Source: Paenibacillus sp. USDA918EY
GTDB taxonomy: Bacteria; Bacillota; Bacilli; Paenibacillales; Paenibacillaceae
Length of the DNA stretch: 64,000 nt
Direction of reading: 5' to 3'
Assembly (NCBI RefSeq): GCF_009870825.1
Contig: NZ_WTWY01000017.1
Location: 62,001 to 126,000, forward strand
Both the position numbers and the translations under genes were made by a program. A model generated the notes under the pieces. That model saw nothing but the letters and a program-made list of their open reading frames with translations, was not told the origin of the DNA and made no database searches. Shown here one piece after another: positions 1 through 7,718 of the stretch; within the stretch, counting starts at the first letter, position 1, and each line of letters opens with the position of its first letter.

Positions 1-804
1 TACACCAACCTCGGCGGAGGCGAAAGCGTGCACTTGGCGGACTTCCCGCAGGCCGACGAATCGCTGATCGACAAAACGCTTGAAGCCGACATGGAAGCGG
101 CGCGCCAAATCGTCGAGCTTGCGCGCAACGTGCGCAACGAAACGGGCATCAAAACCCGTCAGCCGTTGTCCGAGCTGATCGTTTCCATGGATCGTCCGTT
201 TGACGCGGAGGGCTACCAGGAGATCATCAAAGAAGAAATCAACGTGAAGGACCTCGTGCTGGAAACAAGCGACAGCGGGTTCGTGGACTTTACGCTCAAA
301 ATGAACCTGAAGGTGGCCGGCAAAAAATACGGCAAAAACATCGGTTTCCTCCAAGGCTTCCTGAAAGGTTTGTCTCCGGAGGAAACGAGAGCGGCCGTTC
401 AATCCGGAGGCCTCAACGTTACCTCTCCGGAAGGTGAAGAGCTGCAAATTACCGCCGACGAATTGCTCGTCGAAAAACATGCCAAGAGCGGATTCGCTTC
501 GGCTTCCGGTTACGGCATCACGGTTGCCCTGAATACCGAGATTACGCCTGAGCTTGAGCAGGAAGGCTGGGTCAGGGAAGTGGTCCGCGCCGTTCAGGAT
601 TATCGCAAAAAGCTTGACCTGCCGATCGAAAAACGGGTAACGCTTGTTTTGGACGCGGACGAAGAGCTGACCCAAGCGATTCGGGCCTTCGACCATGTGC
701 TCCGCGAAAACGTGCTGGTCAAAGACGTTGTGTTCGGCAAGGAAGACGGCATGGAAACCGTTGATTTGGCAGGCAAAACGCTTGGCGTGCGCATTGCAGA
801 GTAG
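1..804 (+). CDS. ileS: Isoleucyl-tRNA synthetase, C-terminal part (5' truncated by window edge)
   Basis: The frame is open from base 1, so this is the last 267 residues of IleS, which charges tRNA-Ile in the cytoplasm. The visible part covers the anticodon-binding region and the C-terminal extension. It lacks the catalytic HIGH and KMSKS motifs, which lie upstream of the window. No C-terminal zinc cysteines are seen, which points to the longer IleS type with a degenerate tail. A strong terminator follows. In Bacillus subtilis ileS also lies just upstream of a DksA-like gene and lspA, which supports the assignment. Confidence 0.9.
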   Translation, partial: YTNLGGGESVHLADFPQADESLIDKTLEADMEAARQIVELARNVRNETGIKTRQPLSELIVSMDRPFDAEGYQEIIKEEINVKDLVLETSDSGFVDFTLKMNLKVAGKKYGKNIGFLQGFLKGLSPEETRAAVQSGGLNVTSPEGEELQITADELLVEKHAKSGFASASGYGITVALNTEITPELEQEGWVREVVRAVQDYRKKLDLPIEKRVTLVLDADEELTQAIRAFDHVLRENVLVKDVVFGKEDGMETVDLAGKTLGVRIAE

Positions 805-887
805 CTCCGAAAGACAAAAAAAGCCCAAGATAGCCTTCCCGCTTGAATGAGAGGTTGACTTTAGGCAAATAATAGCAGTCAAAGAAT

Positions 888-943
888 AAAACGAGCCTTA
901 AGGCGCCGGACAAAAACCGGCGGCTGCGGGCTCGTTTGTTTTT
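888..943 (+). terminator. Rho-independent terminator of ileS
   Basis: A 9-bp perfect stem (AAACGAGCC, 889-897, with GGCTCGTTT, 929-937) is followed by a T-rich run. It closes the ileS transcript. Confidence 0.85.
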
Positions 944-986
944 CTCGCGAGATGCTTTGCAACGCTTTTACGAAGGGAAGTCATCT

Positions 987-1319
987 ATGGTCAACGATCG
1001 GAAAACATGCGAATCTGCGGCGGAGAAAGAACAGCTGAGCCGGATTTATCAGCTTACGGCCCAAATTGCGGACGAGATGGAAAGATCCCGCATTGCCGAC
1101 TATACTCAGCTTCTTCACAAGCCGATGCGGCTGATCTGGCTGAATTTGCTTTCCGGAACGGCGCGCGGGGTCGGGATTGCGATTGGTTTTACTTTTTTTG
1201 CCGCCACCATTATTTACGTCCTGCAGGTGCTTGGTGCGCTCAACCTGCCCATCATCGGGGATTATATCGCGGATATCGTGCGGATCGTGCAGCGGCAGAT
1301 GGAACTGAAAACATATTAG
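987..1319 (+). CDS. DUF5665-like small membrane protein
   Basis: A 110-residue protein with a charged N-terminal half (about residues 1-50) and one or two hydrophobic segments at about 55-95. It resembles the small DUF5665 membrane proteins of Paenibacillus; function unknown. I chose the ATG at 987 because GAAGGGAAG lies 6 nt upstream. An earlier in-frame ATG at 936 sits inside the ileS terminator stem and has no ribosome-binding site. It is convergent with the zinc-finger gene that follows. Confidence 0.7.
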   Translation: MVNDRKTCESAAEKEQLSRIYQLTAQIADEMERSRIADYTQLLHKPMRLIWLNLLSGTARGVGIAIGFTFFAATIIYVLQVLGALNLPIIGDYIADIVRIVQRQMELKTY

Positions 1320-1355
1320 ACCGGCGCAAGGAAGGAAATCGGACGAAACGAAAGA

Positions 1356-2105
1356 TCAAATGAGATAATCTTCTTCGTCCTCTTCCTCTTCAGCCAGCTG
1401 GTACATGTCGATTCCTTCGCCCATGTCCATGTATTTGCGGTATTGCTGATTTCGCACGATATCGATCAGGTTGCCGTACATGTCGGTGGCGACGAAAGCT
1501 TCCAAAGGTTCGACGCAGCCTTCAAGCTCTTCCGACGCCTCGATTTCCATCTCGTTGTAGCTGTGGATTTCATTGCCTTCGGCCATGGCCGGCGTGTTGG
1601 ATGTCCCGAAATTTTCGACCGCCTGCCAGGCGTCTTCGCCGTCAAAACCGTTTTGGTCTTCGCGTTCATCCAGGCTCGTACGGCCGAACGGCGGCATCAG
1701 GAAATATTCCTCCACCGGGCGGTAGTTGGATACATGATGTTTCGGGTTATCCTCAACGCAATATTCCGCCGTCGGAACGGCTTCGAGGCGTTCGTAAGGA
1801 ATCGGCTTGTTACAAACGGGACAGATGCCGTACGTTCCCTGATCCATCCGTTCGAGCGCATCGCGGATCAGCTCCATCCGGTTGTCGTCGTGGTTTTGAA
1901 GCATCAGGTCCACTTCACGGTCGTACATCTCGGTCCCCATATCTCCCGGATGGTTGTCAACGAGAGACAGTTCGCCCGATTCGTCCCGCATGGACTCGTC
2001 AAGGCCGTAGGAATCGTTTTCCTGGTCTTTATGCTGTAACGATTGCAGCTGCTCTTCCAGCAAGGAACGCAGATGCTTGAGCTGTGAATCGGTAAGATGC
2101 TGCAT
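1356..2105 (-). CDS. DksA/TraR-type C4 zinc-finger protein, YteA family
   Basis: A 249-residue acidic protein with an N-terminal coiled-coil region (about 1-75) and a DksA/TraR-like zinc finger near residues 95-120: CPVC, then a single later Cys followed by Val-Glu-Asp. The fourth Cys is absent, as in several Bacillus YteA/YlyA homologues. The C-terminus is a poly-acidic tail. Members are linked to sporulation in family databases; DksA relatives bind RNA polymerase. I start at 2105, where an AAAGGGG site lies upstream, rather than at the longer frame. A DksA homologue (YlyA) lies between ileS and lspA in B. subtilis; here it is on the opposite strand to both. Confidence 0.8.
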   Translation of the reverse strand: MQHLTDSQLKHLRSLLEEQLQSLQHKDQENDSYGLDESMRDESGELSLVDNHPGDMGTEMYDREVDLMLQNHDDNRMELIRDALERMDQGTYGICPVCNKPIPYERLEAVPTAEYCVEDNPKHHVSNYRPVEEYFLMPPFGRTSLDEREDQNGFDGEDAWQAVENFGTSNTPAMAEGNEIHSYNEMEIEASEELEGCVEPLEAFVATDMYGNLIDIVRNQQYRKYMDMGEGIDMYQLAEEEEDEEDYLI

Positions 2106-2247
2106 AAGTACGGACCCCTTTCCTTTGACGGCAGCGAAATGCCGCTTGAGACATTTCTTTCTTTTGTAGAATGCGCGGAACAAGCCGGTTTTACAGAAGG
2201 AAAATCTTCTCGGGGTTGGACGTTAATGGACGATGTCTGACGTGCTG

Positions 2248-2256
2248 TGCTACAAT
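2248..2256 (+). promoter_or_regulatory. Extended -10 promoter of lspA-rluD
   Basis: TGC-TACAAT matches an extended -10 element (TGnTATAAT) about 75 nt before lspA. No convincing -35 is seen, as is usual for extended -10 promoters. Confidence 0.45.
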
Positions 2257-2329
2257 ATACAGGTCTTAGTTGACATGAAACCGTCAGGGTCTGCGGACCT
2301 AATTGATAAGAACGGAGTGACTTGGCGCT

Positions 2330-2827
2330 GTGTGGTATTATATCCTCGCTATTATCGCATTTTTAGTGGATCAGGGGACAAAATTCATCATTGCGAAACA
2401 ATTGGAGATCGGTCAGGAAATCCCGGTCATCGGAAACTTTTTTGTGATCACCTCGAGCCGCAACCGCGGGGCCGCCTTTGGCATTCTCCCGAATCAACGG
2501 TGGTTTTTTATCGTCATAACTATCGTTGTTGTGATTGCGATTATTTGGTACATGCAAAAAGTAAGAAAAACTTCTTCGCGCAAGCTGCTGCCGGCGGCGC
2601 TTAGCCTCGTGCTTGGCGGAGCGATCGGCAATTTCCTTGATCGGGCGCTGAACGGGGAGGTCGTGGACTTTTTGATGTTCAACTTCGGAAGCTACACGTT
2701 TCCGATCTTCAACATCGCCGATTCCTGCATCGTGGTAGGGGTGGCGCTGATCATTTTGGATTCACTGATTGATTTGAACAAAACACCAAAAGAAGAAGGC
2801 AGCGGGGAAGGGAATGAAATCGTGTGA
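2330..2827 (+). CDS. lspA: Lipoprotein signal peptidase (signal peptidase II)
   Basis: This membrane aspartyl protease cleaves the signal peptide of diacylglyceryl-modified prolipoproteins. It is 165 residues, the usual length, with four hydrophobic segments. Conserved boxes are visible: NRGAAFGI near residue 45 and GAIGNFLDR near 105, followed by VVDF; these carry the two catalytic aspartates. The GTG start lies about 10 nt after CGGAG. The stop overlaps the rluD start by 4 nt (GTGA), giving translational coupling. Confidence 0.93.
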   Translation: MWYYILAIIAFLVDQGTKFIIAKQLEIGQEIPVIGNFFVITSSRNRGAAFGILPNQRWFFIVITIVVVIAIIWYMQKVRKTSSRKLLPAALSLVLGGAIGNFLDRALNGEVVDFLMFNFGSYTFPIFNIADSCIVVGVALIILDSLIDLNKTPKEEGSGEGNEIV

Positions 2828-3747
2828 ATGAAGCCGATATCCGGGAATGGGTGATCGACGGGGCGTATGCCAAAGAACGGATCGATAAATACATCACGGA
2901 ATCCTGGGAGGAGGACGTATCCAGATCCCAGGTACAGCTGTGGATCGGTTCGGGACATGTCAAAGTGAACGGCCAACCCGTCAAAGCCAATTACAAGCTG
3001 GCCGAAGGGGATGTCCTTGAGGTCACCGTGCCGGAGCCCGCGGTCGTGGAAATTGTGCCGGAGGATATCCCGCTCGACGTAGCTTATGAAGACAGTGACT
3101 TGATCGTGGTGAACAAACCGCGGGGGATGGTCGTGCATCCGGCTCCCGGACATGCCTCCGGGACGCTTGTCAATGCGCTGATGTATCACTGCAAGGACCT
3201 GTCGGGCATTAACGGGGAGCTGCGGCCGGGGATCGTTCACCGGATCGACAAAGACACCTCGGGCTTGCTGATGGCAGCCAAAAACGATAAGGCGCATGCT
3301 TCGCTTGCCGCCCAGTTAAAGGAGCATAGCGTGACGCGCAAATATGTCGCCCTCGTCCACGGCAACGTAAGCCACGACCAGGGAACCGTCGATGCGCCGA
3401 TCGGCCGGGATCCGCTGGACCGCAAAATGTTTACGGTGACCGAAAAAAACAGCAAACATGCGGTTACGCATTTTGCCGTGCTGGAGCGGTTCGGGGATTA
3501 CACGCTGCTCGAGCTGCAGCTCGAAACAGGCCGAACCCACCAAATCCGCGTCCATATGAAATTTATCGGCCATCCGCTTGTGGGGGATCCGGTATACGGG
3601 CGCAGCAAAGGCATCAAAATGGACGGGCAGGCGCTGCATGCAAAAGTGCTTGGTTTTGTTCATCCGTCGAGCGGGGAATATTTGGAATTCACCGCGGAGA
3701 TCCCGCCGGACATGGAACAACTGCTCTTCAACCTGCGCAGCCGATGA
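2824..3747 (+). CDS. rluD: 23S rRNA pseudouridine synthase, RluA/RluD family (YlyB-like)
   Basis: This enzyme isomerises uridines in large-subunit rRNA. The 307 residues carry an N-terminal S4 RNA-binding domain (about 15-65) and the RluA catalytic core with the signature HRIDKDTSGLL near residue 140, whose Asp is the nucleophile. The GTG start overlaps the lspA stop, so the two are co-translated. It could equally be named for the B. subtilis orthologue ylyB, which occupies the same position. Exact target uridines cannot be read from sequence. Confidence 0.9.
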   Translation: MNEADIREWVIDGAYAKERIDKYITESWEEDVSRSQVQLWIGSGHVKVNGQPVKANYKLAEGDVLEVTVPEPAVVEIVPEDIPLDVAYEDSDLIVVNKPRGMVVHPAPGHASGTLVNALMYHCKDLSGINGELRPGIVHRIDKDTSGLLMAAKNDKAHASLAAQLKEHSVTRKYVALVHGNVSHDQGTVDAPIGRDPLDRKMFTVTEKNSKHAVTHFAVLERFGDYTLLELQLETGRTHQIRVHMKFIGHPLVGDPVYGRSKGIKMDGQALHAKVLGFVHPSSGEYLEFTAEIPPDMEQLLFNLRSR

Positions 3748-3771
3748 AAGTACAAATGATACGATGATTAG

Positions 3772-3832
3772 TCCATGGCATTCAGCCATGGATTCCTTCA
3801 TATTTAGGGATAGAATTTTGCCTAAATAGGAG
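3772..3832 (+). promoter_or_regulatory. Two hairpins ending at the ribosome-binding site of the aminotransferase gene
   Basis: A 7-bp stem (TCCATGG 3772-3778 with CCATGGA 3786-3792) may be a weak rluD terminator. A second, 8-bp perfect stem (TATTTAGG 3801-3808 with CCTAAATA 3821-3828) ends exactly where the AGGAG ribosome-binding site (3828-3832) begins. The second hairpin could modulate translation of the next gene. Confidence 0.45.
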
Positions 3833-3844
3833 ATGAAATGGTAC

Positions 3845-5098
3845 ATGAGCATCGAACGATACCAAAATACGTATATTCAGCACAATTTTGCGGACCGGAT
3901 TGGCGGATCCAATTACGGTAAAGATACAGCGATTTACAAGTTTGAAAAAATTAAACGCGCCAAAGCCCAAGCGAAAAAGGATTTTCCGGATGTCGAACTG
4001 ATCGACCTGGGCGTAGGCGAACCGGATGAAATGGCGGATGCCGGCATCGTCGCGAAGCTTGCCGAAGAAGCGGCCAAGCCTGAAAACCGCGGTTACGCGG
4101 ACAACGGCATCCCTGAATTCAAGGTTGCTGCCGCCCATTACTTGAAAGAAGTGTTTAACGTCGACGGCATCGACCCTGAAACCGAAGTCCTGCATTCGAT
4201 CGGTTCCAAACCGGCGCTGGCCATGCTGCCTTCGTGTTTTATCAACCCGGGCGACGTTACGATCATGACGGTGCCGGGATATCCGGTGATGGGCACGCAC
4301 ACCAAATACCTGGGCGGGGAAGTTTACAACGTCGAATTGAAAAAAGAAAACAACTTCCTGCCCGATTTGAATGCCATTCCCGAAGAGATCGCCAAACGCG
4401 CCAAACTGTTTTACCTGAACTATCCGAACAACCCGACGGGGGCCAGCGCGACCGCGGAGTTTTTCGGCGAAGTCGTGGAATGGGCGAAGAAGCATAACGT
4501 CGTCATCGTGCATGACGCGCCGTATGCCGCGCTTACTTATGACGGCTTGAAGCCGCTCAGCTTTTTGTCCGTTCCGGGGGCGAAAGACGTCGGCGTCGAG
4601 CTTCACTCTTTGTCCAAGTCCTATAACATGACCGGCTGGCGGATCGGTTTTATCGCCGGCAACCCGCTTGTCGTCAAAGCGTTCGGCGACGTGAAGGACA
4701 ACAATGATTCGGGACAATTCATCGCGATCCAAAAAGCGGCGGCTTACGGCTTGTACCATCCGGAAATCACCGAAAAAATCGCGGCCAAATATTCCCGCCG
4801 GCACGACATGCTGGTCGCCGCGCTGAACGAGCTCGGCTTCAAGGCCGAAAAACCGAAAGGCTCCTTCTTCCTGTACGTGGAAGCGCCGAAAGGAATTAAA
4901 GGCGGCATCCGCTTCGAATCCGGCGAAGATTTCTCCCAATACCTGATACGCGAAAAACTCATCTCCAGCGTGCCTTGGGATGATGCCGGACATTTCGTCC
5001 GTTTCTCCGTCACGTTTATCGCAAACGGCGAAGAAGACGAAAAACGGGTCATCGGCGAAATCAAACGGCGTCTGAGCGACGTGGAATTCGAGTTTTAA
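3845..5098 (+). CDS. dapL: LL-diaminopimelate aminotransferase-type PLP enzyme
   Basis: A class I/II fold-type I aminotransferase of 417 residues. The PLP lysine is in SLSKSYNMTGWRIGF near residue 258, and NYPNNPTGA near 197 is the conserved cofactor-binding stretch. It resembles the DapL type that converts tetrahydrodipicolinate to LL-diaminopimelate for lysine and cell-wall synthesis. It does not resemble PatA of the acetylated route. The ATG at 3845 sits 12 nt after AGGAG; an in-frame ATG at 3833 directly abuts AGGAG and is less likely. Substrate is inferred from family resemblance only. Confidence 0.8.
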   Translation: MSIERYQNTYIQHNFADRIGGSNYGKDTAIYKFEKIKRAKAQAKKDFPDVELIDLGVGEPDEMADAGIVAKLAEEAAKPENRGYADNGIPEFKVAAAHYLKEVFNVDGIDPETEVLHSIGSKPALAMLPSCFINPGDVTIMTVPGYPVMGTHTKYLGGEVYNVELKKENNFLPDLNAIPEEIAKRAKLFYLNYPNNPTGASATAEFFGEVVEWAKKHNVVIVHDAPYAALTYDGLKPLSFLSVPGAKDVGVELHSLSKSYNMTGWRIGFIAGNPLVVKAFGDVKDNNDSGQFIAIQKAAAYGLYHPEITEKIAAKYSRRHDMLVAALNELGFKAEKPKGSFFLYVEAPKGIKGGIRFESGEDFSQYLIREKLISSVPWDDAGHFVRFSVTFIANGEEDEKRVIGEIKRRLSDVEFEF

Positions 5099-5121
5099 CA
5101 GCATAGTCATGAACGTTCAAC

Positions 5122-5147
5122 GGGCAGCCTGGCGGCTGTCCTTTTGT
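5122..5147 (+). terminator. Terminator after the aminotransferase gene
   Basis: GGCAGCC/GGCTGTC stem (one G-T pair) with a 4-nt loop, followed by CTTTTGTGTT. Confidence 0.7.
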
Positions 5148-5175
5148 GTTCTCAGCGATTTTGAACGGCAATGAA

Positions 5176-5204
5176 TTGCGGCTCCGGGTTATTTTTGCTA
5201 TACT
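5176..5204 (+). promoter_or_regulatory. Sigma-A promoter of the fusB-like leader
   Basis: TTGCGG (5176-5181), a 17-nt spacer, and TATACT (5199-5204). Transcription should start near 5211, leaving a leader of about 200 nt before the fusB-like gene. Confidence 0.75.
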
Positions 5205-5236
5205 TTTCGCATCGATGATGATAGGGGGTTTTATCG

Positions 5237-5287
5237 TTGGCAATACTGAATTGCTCATTTGCTAGGAAGTCCTCATGCAAAGCCTGA
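5237..5287 (+). CDS. Candidate 16-residue leader peptide upstream of the fusB-like gene
   Basis: A TTG start lies 8 nt after AGGGGG (5223-5228) and opens a 16-codon frame encoding MAILNCSFARKSSCKA. Its last codons overlap the 5' arm (5277-5285) of an RNA stem in the leader. The arrangement is that of a translational-attenuation leader peptide, as described for plasmid fusB in Staphylococcus. An alternative overlapping frame starting at ATG 5215 has no ribosome-binding site. Expression is inferred. Confidence 0.45.
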   Translation: MAILNCSFARKSSCKA

Positions 5288-5402
5288 TTTCGGGGCGATA
5301 CTTTGCGTGAGGTGCGATGGAATGGATTCAATCGCCCAAACTTCATTTTATCGTTTCTAATAAAGGCTTTGCACCTTATTGAATTTCAAAATAAATAAGG
5401 GG
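5277..5402 (+). promoter_or_regulatory. Candidate translational attenuator (alternative stems over the fusB-like ribosome-binding site)
   Basis: Several mutually exclusive stems are visible: GCAAAGCCT (5277-5285) with AGGCTTTGC (5364-5372), 9 bp perfect; the same 5' arm with CTTTGC (5301-5306); GGGCGAT (5293-5299) with ATCGCCC (5331-5337); and CCTTATT (5374-5380) with AATAAGG (5394-5400). The last stem buries the AAGGGG ribosome-binding site (5397-5402) of the gene at 5413. Ribosome stalling in the leader peptide would block the 5277 arm and re-sort the stems. Confidence 0.55.
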
Positions 5403-5412
5403 CTGAAAAGCA

Positions 5413-6054
5413 ATGAGTACACCATTTATTAGAAACCACCAGTATAACGTAATTAAAAAACAGTCGGAATTCCTTCTGAGAACGCTGCGAACCGTTGCGG
5501 ACCGAAGCGTTTTGGAAACCGTAAGGTACCGTGCGGCAATGACGGTTACGGAAGCATTTTCTTCCCTGACGGTGGATCAGCGGAAAATGCTGGAACGAAT
5601 ATCGACCTTCGAAACGGCACCCGATTTTGAAAGACATCTCACTGAATTGGAAGCATTTCTGGAGCCGTATCCGCCGATTACGCAGAAACAGATTGAGAAG
5701 TTATTCCCTAAAAATAAAAAATTGAAAGTGCCTGATCTGCAGTCCATCGATTTTCGATTTATGACGTATCTGGGCTGGGTGGACGTCGCCACGAGCCGGC
5801 TGTTCATCGTATATCCGTACGAAGGGCAGTTTATCGGCATCGAGGGAAGATTGATGCCGACCAACAAGAAGGGCTACTGCATGTTCTGCAACCGGCACCA
5901 GGAACTTGCATTTTTCTCGGTCAAGACCAAAAGCGCCGTGCCGGATAATTTTTCTTCCGTCGGCCAATACGTTTGCGTCGATAGCCATGCTTGCAATCAG
6001 AGCATTACAGATACAGCGTCACTTGAGAAGTTCATTCTCTCTGTTCGCAAATAA
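5413..6054 (+). CDS. FusB/FusC-family EF-G-binding protein
   Basis: A 213-residue cytosolic protein with an N-terminal helical domain (about 1-80) and a C-terminal treble-clef zinc-binding domain whose ligands are visible in CMFC near 156-159 and in the later Cys, His and Cys of YVCVDSHAC. FusB-family proteins bind elongation factor G and release it from the ribosome when fusidic acid traps it; chromosomal copies occur in Bacillus and Paenibacillus. It is monocistronic with its own promoter, a structured leader and a strong terminator. Actual resistance cannot be claimed from sequence. Confidence 0.8.
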   Translation: MSTPFIRNHQYNVIKKQSEFLLRTLRTVADRSVLETVRYRAAMTVTEAFSSLTVDQRKMLERISTFETAPDFERHLTELEAFLEPYPPITQKQIEKLFPKNKKLKVPDLQSIDFRFMTYLGWVDVATSRLFIVYPYEGQFIGIEGRLMPTNKKGYCMFCNRHQELAFFSVKTKSAVPDNFSSVGQYVCVDSHACNQSITDTASLEKFILSVRK

Positions 6055-6065
6055 AGTTATTGCGG

Positions 6066-6099
6066 GAAAGGCTGCCCCTAGGGGCAGCCTTTCTTTTTT
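6066..6099 (+). terminator. Strong terminator after the fusB-like gene
   Basis: A 13-bp perfect stem (GAAAGGCTGCCCC 6066-6078 with its complement 6081-6093) is followed by T residues. A second dyad, AGATATAAG (6106-6114) with CTTATATCT (6145-6153), lies between this gene and convergent ytaF and may serve the minus strand. Confidence 0.88.
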
Positions 6100-6222
6100 G
6101 GTTTAAGATATAAGAGAAAGTATAAGTTTCGGAGCGAAGGCTTCCTTATATCTCAAGAAAAATTCCGCTAAACGCGGTCTGCCTTCTGTGAAAGTACGTC
6201 GATAGACGTTTTTCTTCTGGCA

Positions 6223-6831
6223 TTAAATGACTTGGTGAAGGCCGATGGCGATCAGGATCGCCCCCGCAATCCAGCTGGCGCTTCTGCCGAGGCGTTCACC
6301 GGCAATTTTGCGGCCGGCCATCGAACAGACGCCGATGCAGATCAAGCTGAACAAACCGGAAAAAATGGAGGTTTCCCAAATGTTGATGTTCGTAATTCCG
6401 GCATCGAACCCCCCGGCCAAATTATTGATCGACAGCGCGATGCCAAGAATGACGGATTCCTTGAAATCGACGGTTTTGGATTGATTGAAATCGGCCGCTT
6501 CCGGGTTTTTCAAAATTTCCTTGATGAGCCCCGGGGGCGTCTCCTTTTTCGGCTTTTTCCGCTCCAAAAACGGCTGCAGCATCACCCACAGACCGATCGC
6601 GACCAAAATGACCATCCCGATGATGTTGCATATTTCCGGGGGAATCCACAAGGCGATCACTTGCCCGGACAAACCTCCGATAAGCGTAAGCAGAAAACCC
6701 ATAAAGGCAATGACCGCGCTCGCATAAAAAGGAATTTTGATGTTCCTTACCCCGTAAGCGGCCCCGACGCCGGCATTGTCCAGATTGGACGCCAGCGCGA
6801 TTGAAACGGACGATAACCATGGTGCAATCAT
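6223..6831 (-). CDS. ytaF: Sporulation membrane protein YtaF (MntP-like fold)
   Basis: A 202-residue polytopic membrane protein with about six hydrophobic segments and a charged cytoplasmic loop rich in Lys and Pro near residues 90-120. The pattern LDNAGVGAAYG near residue 18 and SINNLAGGFDAG near 135 are the duplicated signature of the YtaF family, related to manganese exporters of the MntP type. YtaF is annotated as a sporulation protein in Bacillus; substrate unknown. The start at 6831 has a GGGGAG site about 10 nt upstream. It is transcribed towards the fusB-like gene. Confidence 0.85.
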   Translation of the reverse strand: MIAPWLSSVSIALASNLDNAGVGAAYGVRNIKIPFYASAVIAFMGFLLTLIGGLSGQVIALWIPPEICNIIGMVILVAIGLWVMLQPFLERKKPKKETPPGLIKEILKNPEAADFNQSKTVDFKESVILGIALSINNLAGGFDAGITNINIWETSIFSGLFSLICIGVCSMAGRKIAGERLGRSASWIAGAILIAIGLHQVI

Positions 6832-6996
6832 AATCTAAGCACTCCCCTGCATGAATGATGTTTCGAGATTTTGCCGAATCCTCATCGTATCTTATTAAAA
6901 CCGGCAACAAAAAGTGCCCGTTCGGATCATATAATGTTGAAGAAATCGCAACAAAACGTTGAGGCGAAAAAAAAGGCCGAAAGAGGCGGTGAAACG

Positions 6997-7638
6997 ATGG
7001 CTACCGGACATGAAGGCAAACAGGAGGAAAACCGGCTTGGCGAGCTGATCAAAACATCGTTGCGCGCCAAATCGTTGTCGATGCGGAAGCTCGGCGGAAT
7101 GACAGGCTTGGACGCGGCTTCCATCTCGCGGATCGTCAACGGAAAGCAGCAGCCCAAGCTGGAGCATCTGCATCTGTTCGCGCAGCATTTAGAGATTCCG
7201 ATTCAGGAGCTTTTGTCCGCCGCAGGTTTTGAAGCCAAGGAAACGAAGGACGACATCAGCGAATTAAGGAATGCGCTAAAAGGCAGCGGCATTCATGTAG
7301 AAAACATGGCCGACCAAATCCGCAAGGAATTGCATAAATATGAGGCGTATGCACAAACCGAGGAAGGGCGGGAGCTCATCGAAAGCTCATTTTTGCCCAA
7401 ACTGGAGCAGCTTCGGAGCAGAGGGTATTACATCGACCAATTGAAGGATTTATACGGCGAATACGGATCGGGACGGCTGCCGGAACCCGAGCGTCACGTC
7501 ATCGGCAGCGCCTTGCTTTATTTCGTCCTGTCGACGGACATTATTCCGGATTTCAGCTTTCCTTTCGGTTACATCGATGACGCGATCGCCGTCGGGATCG
7601 TGATGGAGCGGCTTAAGGCGATGCGAAGACCATCGTGA
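6997..7638 (+). CDS. XRE-type HTH protein with C-terminal YkvA (DUF1232) domain
   Basis: 213 residues. An N-terminal helix-turn-helix of the Cro/CI class (about 15-70, with GGMTGLDAASISRIVNGKQQ as the recognition region) joins a linker and a DUF1232/YkvA domain at about 160-205 (LLYFVLSTDIIPDF...GYIDDAIAV), which inserts in or lies on membranes. The start at 6997 follows AAAGAGGCGG. A TATAAT sequence at 6930-6935 may be its -10. It is probably a regulator; its targets are unknown. Confidence 0.75.
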   Translation: MATGHEGKQEENRLGELIKTSLRAKSLSMRKLGGMTGLDAASISRIVNGKQQPKLEHLHLFAQHLEIPIQELLSAAGFEAKETKDDISELRNALKGSGIHVENMADQIRKELHKYEAYAQTEEGRELIESSFLPKLEQLRSRGYYIDQLKDLYGEYGSGRLPEPERHVIGSALLYFVLSTDIIPDFSFPFGYIDDAIAVGIVMERLKAMRRPS

Positions 7639-7718
7639 TTTTTGCCGGCAAAAATGGTAAAGTGTTAGGTATGGAAAAGGAAATGGCAAATGTTTAAAAA
7701 GCAATGGAGCTGATCAAC

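Noticed and set aside
936..986. Longer N-terminus for the DUF5665-like protein
   Set aside because: The upstream ATG lies in the ileS terminator stem and has no ribosome-binding site.
3772..3800. Strong terminator after rluD
   Set aside because: The 7-bp stem lacks a T run (TTCCTTCAT follows), so it is kept only as part of a regulatory region.
3782..5110. Long minus-strand frame opposite the aminotransferase gene
   Set aside because: Same antisense artefact of codon bias; no start signal or family resemblance.
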